From contig NZ_JADZ01000024.1 of assembly GCF_000518645.1 (NCBI RefSeq), forward strand, positions 1 through 64,000: DNA of 64,000 nucleotides, given 5' to 3'. Below the pieces are notes generated by a model. That model searched no databases, was not told the origin of the DNA, and was given only the letters and a program-made list of their open reading frames with translations. The DNA is from Curvibacter gracilis ATCC BAA-807. Lineage in GTDB: Bacteria > Pseudomonadota > Gammaproteobacteria > Burkholderiales > Burkholderiaceae_C. Of this stretch, positions 47,235-54,681 are shown in pieces. Numbering within the stretch: position 1 is the first letter of the stretch; each line of letters opens with the position of its first letter. The translations under genes were made by a program, and so were the position numbers.

Positions 47235-48934
47235 CCGCCAAGGCAAACAGCCTCATCAAACCGATGCCCCAAAGCCCCCAGGCTATTGGGGCATCGGCAC
47301 ATTTGGGCCACTACTTTTATATTTTTGAACACGATGACCACAAAACAACCAACCCCAACCCAACCCAACGTCGACCACAAAACCCCGTAGCAAGCATAGA
47401 TCAGAGCAAAAGCAATCAACTTCACCCTAGCGAGCTCAATCCCGCCCACATTGGCTCGATTACCCCCAGCCCCATAAAAGCAGACATCAAGAGGCTTCAC
47501 AGCACAAGGCAAAGAACCCCCTGGACTATCGAGATTTCGTTTGCACATGCAAACCCGAAAGCATTACAAAACACCCGCCCAACAACCCCAAGCACAACAA
47601 ACACCTCGAGCGGTACCAATGGCGCTTGCACATGCAAACAAGCGAGCAATACCACTAAGACCTCTCACTCACCAACATCAACAAGCAGGCGCGCCTCAAT
47701 GTTTGCACATGCAAACCCCGCCAACCGATCAAACATCCCCTCCAACGCCAGTCGCCACGCTCACCAACGAGTCTTCATATACAAACCTCTCATCCCATGC
47801 ACGCTTGGCGACAACATGCACACCAAACGCCTCACTACGGATTGGGGGTTTGCACATGCAAACACTGCAACAGCAAACCCGTCACCCGACGAACACACAA
47901 GAACCACAAGACCAGGACTCGGAGGCACCGAGCCTTGCGCACCCAAACACCAAGACTCCCCCAATCAATCAAACATCCATCCCACTCAAGACCCACCGAG
48001 CAACGACATAAACAACGAAATCACAACACCGAACTTTGGGTTTACGCATGCAAGCACTCGGATGCGCCTCCAACCTCTTAACAGAAACGGAACGGTGACA
48101 GATGCACCACCCCGCCTCACTACGACCACAGAATTTGCCCGCACAAAGACTCGCCCCACAAGACTCCCCGCCACACCTAGCGCCCGCACGCACAAACACT
48201 ATGCATGGCAACAACTTGGCGACCATTTCAACCAAGACACTCATACCAAAGATTCAAGCCCTCACAACACACCAAGGAGAGAAATGCACACCCAACTCAC
48301 TGCAACGCACTGGGAGTTTGCACATGCAAACATTAAACCGGCAATCCAACCTATCAGCGAACAGACAAGAACCACAAGGCCAGAGCCAAGACATCTCAAA
48401 CCTTCCGCACTGAAGCACAAAAGCCCCGATAACCAACCAAACCAGCTCCTTACTCACACCCCTTCGAGATGTGGAACGCATAGCGAAATCACCGAACTGA
48501 ACCCGAGATTTGCACATGCAAACACTGGGATGCACCACGAGTTTGTCAACGAAAACAAAAAGGCGCCGACCGCGCTACTCTGCTTTACGGCGACCACGGT
48601 GTTTGCATGTGCAAACACCCGCCCGGCAATGCTTACTGTCTTGCAAGGTGTTTGCACATGCAAACACCTTGCAAGACAGCGGCTTGTTGGCCTATTGAAT
48701 CCACTCTTTGATGTCGAGGTTTCAAAATTTTGCAACCACGTCTACCAAGAAGGTAGGTGGCGCAGCGAGTTAGCAACGCAGGTTCCTCAAGGTGGCTGCA
48801 GAGATTCACAGCCTCGCCAGCGTGTCTTTTTCAGTGGCGAAACGATTGATCTTCCTAGGACTACTCGTAGATCCTCTTACGGAGACGGCTCATTGAATCC
48901 AATCCAACCAATGAAAGCAATCGATATGAGTTAA
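47231..48934 (+). CDS. 567-codon open frame containing the palindrome array
   Basis: A frame starting at GTG 47231, overlapping the parB stop (GTGA), and open for 1.7 kb. The deduced product is Thr/Pro/Asn/His/Lys-rich with almost no hydrophobic core. FAHAN-type pentapeptides recur because the 16-bp palindromes are mostly in the same phase (TTT GCA CAT GCA AAC); eight of ten sites share the frame. A 156-codon unit is duplicated (offset exactly 468 bp) without indels but with many amino-acid changes. The plus strand is strongly C/A-biased. It could be a translated centromere, or a stop-free non-coding array. Product, if any, is unknown and probably unstructured. Confidence 0.35.
   Translation: MTAKANSLIKPMPQSPQAIGASAHLGHYFYIFEHDDHKTTNPNPTQRRPQNPVASIDQSKSNQLHPSELNPAHIGSITPSPIKADIKRLHSTRQRTPWTIEISFAHANPKALQNTRPTTPSTTNTSSGTNGACTCKQASNTTKTSHSPTSTSRRASMFAHANPANRSNIPSNASRHAHQRVFIYKPLIPCTLGDNMHTKRLTTDWGFAHANTATANPSPDEHTRTTRPGLGGTEPCAPKHQDSPNQSNIHPTQDPPSNDINNEITTPNFGFTHASTRMRLQPLNRNGTVTDAPPRLTTTTEFARTKTRPTRLPATPSARTHKHYAWQQLGDHFNQDTHTKDSSPHNTPRREMHTQLTATHWEFAHANIKPAIQPISEQTRTTRPEPRHLKPSALKHKSPDNQPNQLLTHTPSRCGTHSEITELNPRFAHANTGMHHEFVNENKKAPTALLCFTATTVFACANTRPAMLTVLQGVCTCKHLARQRLVGLLNPLFDVEVSKFCNHVYQEGRWRSELATQVPQGGCRDSQPRQRVFFSGETIDLPRTTRRSSYGDGSLNPIQPMKAIDMS
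47539..48679 (+). repeat. Array of 16-bp palindromes, putative centromere (parS-like)
   Basis: Consensus GTTTGCA-NN-TGCAAAC. Good copies begin at 47539, 47624 (first base altered), 47701, 47848, 48316, 48508 (A at first base), 48601 (centre TG) and 48650; degenerate copies are at 48040 and about 48133. Spacings vary from 49 to about 190 bp, unlike replication iterons. The 16-bp palindrome size and GTTT/AAAC ends resemble ParB parS sites (chromosomal core GTTTCACGTGAAAC). Position directly after parA-parB supports a centromere. Binding by Rep as an origin is the alternative. Confidence 0.8.
48636..48679. repeat. Perfect 44-bp palindrome at the end of the array
   Basis: The last palindromic site is embedded in a longer inverted repeat: 21-base arms (48636-48656 and 48659-48679) are exactly complementary around CA. 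The arms add CTGTCTTGCAAGG outside the 16-bp core. As DNA it could extrude a cruciform; as RNA a 21-bp hairpin, lacking a U-run. Confidence 0.9.
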
Positions 48935-48948
48935 CAAGCTTGGAAAAC

Positions 48949-48981
48949 AAAAAAGCCCCCAGGTCGCCAAACCTGGGGGCT
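48949..48981 (-). terminator. Strong minus-strand terminator of the antisense RNA
   Basis: AGCCCCCAGGT (48954-48964) and ACCTGGGGGCT (48971-48981) form a perfect 11-bp stem with a six-base loop. On the minus strand it runs into UUUUUU. There is no U-run on the plus strand, so it is directional. Confidence 0.85.
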
Positions 48982-49050
48982 CTTCAGGATTCTTGAGGAA
49001 TCCACTCAAAACGACCTAACCGGCGCCAACCGGAAAAACCGCTAGACAAC
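48949..49050 (-). ncRNA. Antisense RNA in the rep leader (countertranscript candidate)
   Basis: A strong minus-strand promoter at 49057-49085 would start a transcript near 49050 that ends about 100 nt later at a terminator (48949-48981). The transcript can fold a GGTTGGCGCCGG stem and a GATTCCTCAAGAATC hairpin before the terminator. It lies wholly within the region between the array and the rep start codon (49114), antisense to the rep leader. This is the layout of plasmid copy-number countertranscripts such as CopA or Inc RNAs. No expression evidence is available. Confidence 0.65.
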
Positions 49051-49056
49051 AAGCGA

Positions 49057-49085
49057 ATATTAGGTTTTTGAGTGGTTTTCGTCAA
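49057..49085 (-). promoter_or_regulatory. Sigma-70 promoter for the antisense RNA
   Basis: On the minus strand TTGACG (49085-49080) and TAATAT (49062-49057) are separated by exactly 17 bp, close to the ideal TTGACA/TATAAT promoter. It points away from rep toward the terminator at 48.95 kb. Confidence 0.75.
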
Positions 49086-49113
49086 GGCTTTCGTGTCTTT
49101 TTCGGAGACTGCG

Positions 49114-50058
49114 ATGGGTTCGCTCACGCCTAAATATTTCCCTGCGCCCATAACGCGCGCCGTGTTTCGCCTGCATGACTCAGATTCGTTCAAAGACCTC
49201 CCGGACGGGTTTATTCGGATCGTCATCAGCATCATCAAGAAGATTGACCTTTCTTCGCCACGCAAGTCGATTTTTGCGAATCGAACCACCATTGCGGAAG
49301 AATCAGGAAAATCCGTAGAGACGGTCCAAAGAGCCATCAAGTGGCTTGAGGACAAGGGTTTCTTTGAACGCCAGCAAATTGCCAACCCTGGCCAGCGTGG
49401 CAGTCGTTCGCCCCTTACGCCTACCGACCTGTTCCTTGAGGCGGTGGAGTTGCATCCGGAAGGCCTCCGTTTTTCGCCTGGGCAGCACCATGCGAACAAT
49501 GCTGGCGCATCCAGCTCGGCCCGAGCATCAATCAGCCCAGAGGGAACACCTGCAGCTGGCACCCCCTCCCAAGGCCGTTTTGTCCGACATGAAGGCATGA
49601 CCATCCCAGCCGACCTAGTATGGCTCTGCAGGGAGCATGCATTGCGCCCATCGGCCGTCCTTCAACTCATGGGGCTTGCCTCCAAAGCCGGCAAGCGCCT
49701 GTCTACCGTGATCGAGGCAACAAAGCAGTACCTGTTAGCCCTCCATGGACGAGAGCTGTATGCCTACATCAAAGCTCTTCTGTCCAAAGATCGGGATTTT
49801 GGTCAGGTCTTGAAAGAAAAGTCGGAAGAGCAGGAAAGCTCTCAAAACAGCGAGTTCTTGAGAGAAAAGGCTCAAATTTTGGAAGGCCGCACTTTTTCCA
49901 ATGCAGATGGCACCACCAGGTACGCCATTGAAGATGGGCTGCTGGTGGTCCTCAAAGACGGCCGACGCGCTGTGGCCCAACTGACAGAGAAGTTCCTCGA
50001 CTCGATTCATTGCGGGCGAGTACGGGAGCGGTGGATAACTCGTGCGCAGGCCTCATAA
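49114..50058 (+). CDS. Plasmid replication initiator protein
   Basis: A 314-residue protein. The N-terminal part (LPDGFIRIVISIIKKIDLS; FANRTTIAEESGKSVETVQR with IKWLEDKGFF, about residues 50-88) is a winged helix of the type in plasmid Rep proteins and HTH_36 regulators. The C-terminal half is charged and repeat-poor. GGAG precedes ATG 49114 at ideal spacing, whereas an earlier GTG in frame would overlap the antisense promoter. Context (after par genes, antisense RNA in leader, kfrA-like gene downstream) supports replication initiation. Family is not named with certainty. Confidence 0.75.
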   Translation: MGSLTPKYFPAPITRAVFRLHDSDSFKDLPDGFIRIVISIIKKIDLSSPRKSIFANRTTIAEESGKSVETVQRAIKWLEDKGFFERQQIANPGQRGSRSPLTPTDLFLEAVELHPEGLRFSPGQHHANNAGASSSARASISPEGTPAAGTPSQGRFVRHEGMTIPADLVWLCREHALRPSAVLQLMGLASKAGKRLSTVIEATKQYLLALHGRELYAYIKALLSKDRDFGQVLKEKSEEQESSQNSEFLREKAQILEGRTFSNADGTTRYAIEDGLLVVLKDGRRAVAQLTEKFLDSIHCGRVRERWITRAQAS

Positions 50059-50173
50059 CACCTGTCAAAGATGACGCCTCTGTATCCATAGATTTAACAA
50101 TCTTTCAGAAAACAGTCGTAACCGACTTTTTGTTATCCACAAGCTTGGAAAAATTCATCCCGGAACGTCTTTG

Positions 50174-50227
50174 CTGTAATTTTTTTGTAATTCACTACAT
50201 TACAAGCCATTACTACATCCATTACAG
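50174..50227. promoter_or_regulatory. Repeated GTAAT/ATTAC words upstream of the kfrA-like gene
   Basis: Within about 50 bp there are two GTAAT and three ATTAC words at roughly 10-11-bp spacing, on one face of the helix. KfrA proteins bind long AT-rich operators overlapping their own promoter, so this is a plausible KfrA operator. Confidence 0.5.
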
Positions 50228-50870
50228 GTGGGCACACACTATGTCCAAGCGAGACAGCGTTTTGCAGCGGCTGATGAAATGGCCAAACGTGGCGAGAAGC
50301 CAACCGTTGAGAAGATCAGAATGGAACCCGGGGGTAGTTACACGACGTTGACGCCATGCTGCGCGAGTGGAGCGAGCTTCAAGCAGCGAAGAAGCTTCAG
50401 ACTGCACCACCACCGGAAGATCTTCACCAGGTCATCACGAATGCGCTGAACGATGTCTGGATCCGGACCTGAGCCAGTGCGGACGCACGACTGAATCTTG
50501 AGCGGGAGAGCATGACCAAGATGACAGAGCAGGCCAGAAAAAAATCTGAGGAACTGCAGTCGCTCGCTGATCGCCTTGAAGAGACGGTGGAGCGCCAGCA
50601 AGGAGTTGTCGAGGACCAAGAGGCTTCGATGACCGACCTGAAGTCCAGCCTGCTGGTAGCCCAGCAAAAGCTAAGCGAGGTAGAGGCTGCACTTACCCGG
50701 GCATTGATGTCCGAAGAATCCCTCAAGGAAGCAAACGCCGTATTGAGAACAGAGAACGAGCGCTCAAGCACTCTGCTACAGAAGATGCCGCCAGGCGCGA
50801 TCCACTAATCGAGCAGGTGGGTGTTCTGAAAGGCCAGGTCGAGGTGTTGACGGCTCAAACGAGCGACTGA
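50228..50870 (+). pseudogene. kfrA-like gene, broken by frameshifts and a stop
   Basis: The start reads RQRFAAADEMAKRGEKPTVE and EPGGSYTTL, the KfrA N-terminal DNA-binding domain. After a frameshift near 50340 it continues DVDAMLREWSELQAAKKLQ, meets a TGA at about 50470, then resumes as a long coiled coil (ARKKSEELQSLADRLEETVE..., EVEAALTRALMSEESLKEAN). Another shift near 50795 leads to EQVGVLKGQVEVLTAQTSD. All parts of KfrA (DNA-binding head, alpha-helical tail) are present but disconnected. Normal role: nucleoid-like plasmid maintenance protein. Confidence 0.75.
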
Positions 50871-51170
50871 TGAAAGCAATTCATGGCCGCAAGTCCTGAC
50901 ACATCCCCGAATGAGGCTTGTCACTGGGAGGCGACTAGCGGTACACAAGTCGGTCACTAACTGAGATCGGCCATCCCTGTAATACTTGATATCACTAGCA
51001 ATACACTGGAATGCCTCTAGAGAGCGACACGTGTTATTTAGGCGTTTGCTGGCATGGATGGAATGCGCCAATCAGGGCACTTTGAGAAATACAATTCATA
51101 ATTGCGTAAATTCCATAATTATTTTCAATCGAATAACAATTAATTTTTAAGAAATTATGTGGCATGATAA

Positions 51171-52094
51171 TTGCAATTCAAGATACGCATCTTGGAGAAG
51201 CAAATAGCCCATTACAAAGTCCCTCCTGAGCAATTGAAGGAGGAACCTGGGTTCAATGAGCGGGACTATTCTGACCCGAGGGTGATCCAGAAGATCGGGG
51301 ACCTTTCCAATGCCTACGCATCAGGGGCATTCGTGCCGCCGCTGGTCATTCGAATCGATGCCCTGACAGGCGATCTGATCATCGTTGAGGGGCATCAACG
51401 CCGACGTGGCGCACTGTTGGCCATCTCGCGTGGCGCAACTCTTCCTTATCTGGTGTGCGTACCCTTCCGGGGCAATGATCGCGACCGGGTGATGGTTCAA
51501 CTGAGCAGCCAGGATGGTCTGAAGCTCACTGCAGTTGGGGTCGCGCGCAATTACTTGAAGCTGATTCGCATGGGGATGACGGAAGAAGAGATTGCAGCTG
51601 AACGCAACAAATCCCCAGTTCATATCCGCGACATGCTGGTGCTGGCCGAGGCGAGCAGTGACGTGCAAAGGATGGTCAACGACGACTCGGTGGGGGCTAC
51701 GCTGGCCATTGAGGTCATTCGCCAGTATGGAGAGGGTGCCGGGGAGTACCTTCGCGCCAAGCTGGATGAAGCCCAGAAGGCTGGCAAATCCAAAATCACG
51801 CCTTCGGCCGTGCGTGAGTGGTTTCCGCCTCGCAAGATCATTGGCGGGATCTACAGCTCGGTGAACAGCGTAGTGAGCACCTTCGATGCGAAGAAGCGCC
51901 GCGAACTGGCAGAGCTTGAGAAGCTGGATCCTCGCCAACTCAAAGGCCGCAAGATCGAGGTCGATGCCAGTGTGATTCTGGATCTGTACCGGTCCTGGGC
52001 GAGCGCTGATGAAGCACGGCGTTCCAAGGAAGAGGCTGCGACGGTCGCTAAGCAGCGCAAGTCGCAACAATCTATTCCTGGTACCGACGACTGA
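51171..52094 (+). CDS. Second ParB-like (Srx/ParB domain) protein
   Basis: A 307-residue protein with a ParB N-terminal domain: DPRVIQKIGDLSNAYASGAF, PPLVIRI and IVEGHQRRRGALLA, where the family box is GHQRRRGA. A helix-turn-helix follows (MTEEEIAAERNKSPVHIRDML) and the tail is charged (EEAATVAKQRKSQQ). It lacks an adjacent ParA. The start is uncertain: the frame begins with a TTG in an AT-rich region without a clear ribosome-binding site. It may regulate plasmid genes rather than act in partition. Confidence 0.8.
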   Translation: MQFKIRILEKQIAHYKVPPEQLKEEPGFNERDYSDPRVIQKIGDLSNAYASGAFVPPLVIRIDALTGDLIIVEGHQRRRGALLAISRGATLPYLVCVPFRGNDRDRVMVQLSSQDGLKLTAVGVARNYLKLIRMGMTEEEIAAERNKSPVHIRDMLVLAEASSDVQRMVNDDSVGATLAIEVIRQYGEGAGEYLRAKLDEAQKAGKSKITPSAVREWFPPRKIIGGIYSSVNSVVSTFDAKKRRELAELEKLDPRQLKGRKIEVDASVILDLYRSWASADEARRSKEEAATVAKQRKSQQSIPGTDD

Positions 52095-52143
52095 ACAGCT
52101 GCGCCAGCTTCAAGGCGCCAGCTTCCTCAACTGCCAAACTCCC

Positions 52144-52175
52144 AAACGCAGGCCTGGAAATCCAGCCTGCGTTTT
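52144..52175. terminator. Bidirectional terminator between convergent genes
   Basis: AAACGCAGGC and GCCTGCGTTT pair, with an additional TGGA/TCCA inner stem. The plus strand ends in UUUUU and the minus strand in UUUGGG. It separates the ParB-like gene from the convergent Mrr-like gene. Confidence 0.85.
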
Positions 52176-52202
52176 TGCTTTCAGGATCGGTTTGATGTGG
52201 AC

Positions 52203-53075
52203 TCAGCGAGTCCCACGGCAATCAGGGTACCTGGTGCACCCCCAGAACTCTTGGCCAGCATTTGGACCCTTGCGCGCAGTACGCTTGGCCATGGCGCTCT
52301 GGCACAGCGGACACCTAGGGGTGAGCTGGGGTGTCGAACGGTGAAAGGTCTTGCTGAGGCCTGGCTCAGCGTGGTGCTCCTCAGATGGTGGCGTGGAATG
52401 CTCCCCAGCAGTTGCTGGATCGGACTGCTCCATCATCTTCAAGAGCTTGGGGCCATCGATCAGGTCAACGTTGCGACCGCGCGCGAAATCCAGTGCGGCC
52501 GAGGTGTATGACCCCGATGTCACGACAACGCATCCTGTGGCCCCGTGAGCGGCCATCACACCGAAGATCTGACGCACGACATCGACGCCCACACTGGTTG
52601 CCTTCCAGTGCTTGCATTGCACGAAAACCTTCTCCCCATCGCGGCGCAGCACCAGGTCAATGCCTCCATCGGGTCCCTCGCCGCCCAGCTCCTGCACGGC
52701 GAAGCCTTTTCGGCGGTAGGCCTCGCCCACGAGCAGCTCGAAGTCCTGCCAGCTGATCGCAGCGAGCCGATCCCGAGTCCGGGTATTGATCAGCAGTTGC
52801 TTGCGATGTGCACGTGCCATGTAGGAAATGCCGCCCGCAGCCAGGAAGAGCACGGCGACAGCGTATTGGCCACCCTGAACGAGTGCCCCTAGAAGGAGTT
52901 CCTGCAGGCCAGGATGGGGCGATGCCACCTGGGATTGAGCCATGTGTCGCAGCCATCCAAAGCCAACGATCGCGGCTGCGATGGAGAGCCACCAGGGAAG
53001 AAGGGCGATGAGGTCAAAGACGCCAAAGACGCCAATGAGAACGCGCCAGCGAGACGGTTTGGATCTACGAGACAT
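52203..53075 (-). CDS. Membrane-anchored Mrr-like endonuclease with zinc ribbon
   Basis: A 290-residue protein. Two membrane segments (about 20-42 and 64-86) are followed by an Mrr_cat/PD-(D/E)XK domain (about 107-215): SWQDFELLVGEAYRRKGF, GPDGGIDLVL with catalytic Asp and VFVQCKHWK with the QxK motif. The C-terminus is a topoisomerase-type zinc ribbon CPLC...CTRYPDC (about 255-285). This architecture is common in Proteobacteria and is usually annotated as a restriction endonuclease. A membrane position suggests action on incoming DNA; this is inference. Confidence 0.85.
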   Translation of the reverse strand: MSRRSKPSRWRVLIGVFGVFDLIALLPWWLSIAAAIVGFGWLRHMAQSQVASPHPGLQELLLGALVQGGQYAVAVLFLAAGGISYMARAHRKQLLINTRTRDRLAAISWQDFELLVGEAYRRKGFAVQELGGEGPDGGIDLVLRRDGEKVFVQCKHWKATSVGVDVVRQIFGVMAAHGATGCVVVTSGSYTSAALDFARGRNVDLIDGPKLLKMMEQSDPATAGEHSTPPSEEHHAEPGLSKTFHRSTPQLTPRCPLCQSAMAKRTARKGPNAGQEFWGCTRYPDCRGTR

Positions 53076-53298
53076 AGGTGGGCAGAGGATGACAAGAAGG
53101 GGGCAGGGGAGGGGCTGGCGCCTGCGGGGGCGGGGCGGTGCACTTCGAGGATGCTCGGCAAGCTTGAGGTGGGCCTGAGCACATCACCAGCAGCTGTGAA
53201 TGGATCGAGCTGGCTGGTGCCCGCCTGAACCCTGGCAGGGCGGTGACTGCGGGAGACGCAGAGGCAGATGACGGCCCACCTGGGTGGGGGGCGCCAGC

Positions 53299-53784
53299 TC
53301 ACTCACTTTTGAGGTTTTGATTCGTCGGGGCCTTGTCCAGCTGCATGCTGGCCCAGAGCACCCGCTTGTTGCGGTCATCCTGCTGCGATCCCAGCCAAAT
53401 AGCGTACTGGGGGAGGTTGAAGCGCACCACATAGACGCTCTTGGGGAATTCGACCAGCAGGGTGGAGCAAATGGATTGGTCAGGCCGCCACAGTTGAGGG
53501 TTGTGGTCCGCACAGGAGATCCAGTCATCCAGCGAGTCATACCAGGGCATGTGAAGGACGAGATCTGGGTTGTCTCTGAGCAGCTTGCGAGCCTTCTCAA
53601 GCATCTCGTTTCGCCAGTCAAGGACATAGCAGAACGCCTGCGCGACGGCCTCTGGCATCTCCTGTGCACCGGACTCCCATTTCAGCCACTGGCTTTCATT
53701 GGTCACTCCGATCAAGGAGGCGGCTTCGCGCGTGCCGAAGAACAGCGATTTGCGCAGCGCTTTGAGTTCAATGCCAGGGATCAT
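53299..53784 (-). CDS. DUF1870/YdiL-like helix-turn-helix protein
   Basis: A 161-residue protein. The N-terminus, GIELKALRKSLFFGTREAAS, LIGVTNESQWLKWESG, is the YdiL/Aca2-like DUF1870 helix-turn-helix. The C-terminal half is Trp-rich and of unknown role, perhaps ligand-binding or dimerising. Related Aca2 proteins are regulators of anti-CRISPR operons, but most DUF1870 proteins are of unknown function. The promoter region faces a 280-bp gap toward the lipoprotein gene. Confidence 0.75.
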   Translation of the reverse strand: MIPGIELKALRKSLFFGTREAASLIGVTNESQWLKWESGAQEMPEAVAQAFCYVLDWRNEMLEKARKLLRDNPDLVLHMPWYDSLDDWISCADHNPQLWRPDQSICSTLLVEFPKSVYVVRFNLPQYAIWLGSQQDDRNKRVLWASMQLDKAPTNQNLKSE

Positions 53785-54064
53785 TTTGAATCCTCCAGTG
53801 GTTAGCCCCTATTTCTTTGAATGGCTGCGTTTTCGATTGCCATTCAAAGCAATTCAGGAAGGTGTAAGAACGAAAATTTGGGGCATCAGAAGCGTTCAAC
53901 ACCTCCTCAATTGCACGGCCAATTCACGTGATTCCGAAACCGCAAATTCCAGGCTCAATCTTTGAGCTTGGGTGGCTCAAGCCGACTGCCCGCAGAGCAC
54001 ATCAGCGCAAGGTCGTTGCACGGGGCTGGTCGATTCGATACCGGCCTGCCCCATGCCTTGCGTC

Positions 54065-54559
54065 TTACTGCGCAGCTGAACTGACCGTGCGGGCCCGGGT
54101 CTTCTCGTCCCAGGTGGGGAGCTTGGTCAAATCCAAGAAGAGGAACTCGCCATTTTTCAGGATGAAGACACGGTACTTGTGGCCCACCTCGAACTTGCGA
54201 GGCTTGATCGGGCCGATGGCCTTGGTTTGCACTTCTTTACCGTTGTCGTCCAGATGCAGAACGTATGTCTCATCGCCGGGCGAGGAGGCGAGGAAAGATG
54301 CGACGTTCATGGCCGCGCCGACCCCCTTCAGTACACCGCCACTGTTGGCAACCAGGCCGGTGCCGACCGCATCGGTGGTGGTGATCTTGGCGTTGGGATC
54401 AATGGTGTCTGCCTTGACCAACGTGCCCTCCCAGTGTTCAACAACAAATGGGGAGCCGACATAGACCTGAGAGGCTTCTTCATCGCTCATGTAACGGCGA
54501 CTGGCGCAGCCAGAAACCAAGGTGGCAGTGGCGATGACGGCGGCAATAAAGATTCGCAT
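54065..54559 (-). CDS. Small lipoprotein of unknown function
   Basis: A 164-residue protein with a lipoprotein signal peptide (MRIFIAAVIATATLVSGC; lipidated Cys18). The mature part contains KADTIDPNAKITTTDAVGTG and an Ala/Gly-rich stretch, then a mixed-charge beta-rich domain. No family is recognised. It is divergent from the secreted nuclease gene across a promoter region full of AATTGCA words, so both are probably co-regulated cell-envelope products. Confidence 0.7.
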   Translation of the reverse strand: MRIFIAAVIATATLVSGCASRRYMSDEEASQVYVGSPFVVEHWEGTLVKADTIDPNAKITTTDAVGTGLVANSGGVLKGVGAAMNVASFLASSPGDETYVLHLDDNGKEVQTKAIGPIKPRKFEVGHKYRVFILKNGEFLFLDLTKLPTWDEKTRARTVSSAAQ

Positions 54560-54574
54560 GATTTCTCCTGTTGA

Positions 54575-54668
54575 TTTTGCAATTGTATGGCAATTGCATT
54601 GTGAATTGCAATTATTTGATTCATAATTGCAATTAATTCAATTCGCCTGTATTTCTGTAATTGCAGTG
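54575..54668. promoter_or_regulatory. AATTGCA-rich divergent promoter
   Basis: The 120-bp gap between the divergent lipoprotein and nuclease genes holds at least five copies of AATTGCA or its complement TGCAATT, including two AATTGCAATT palindromes. Similar words precede the ParB-like gene at about 51.17 kb and occur near 44.3 kb. A common regulator of plasmid operons is likely. Confidence 0.55.
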
Positions 54669-54681
54669 GAGCCGACAACTT

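Noticed and set aside
47969-48244. Minus-strand frames within the palindrome array as genes
   Set aside because: They are Val/Arg/Cys-rich shadows created by the strand composition, with no start signals or motifs.
47539-48679. CRISPR array
   Set aside because: The repeats are palindromic 16-mers with spacers of 49 to about 190 bp, themselves related to each other, and there are no cas genes.
47539-48679. Replication iterons
   Set aside because: Iterons are normally direct repeats at about 20-22-bp pitch; here the sites are palindromes at long irregular spacing. Not fully excluded, so kept as an alternative in the array entry.
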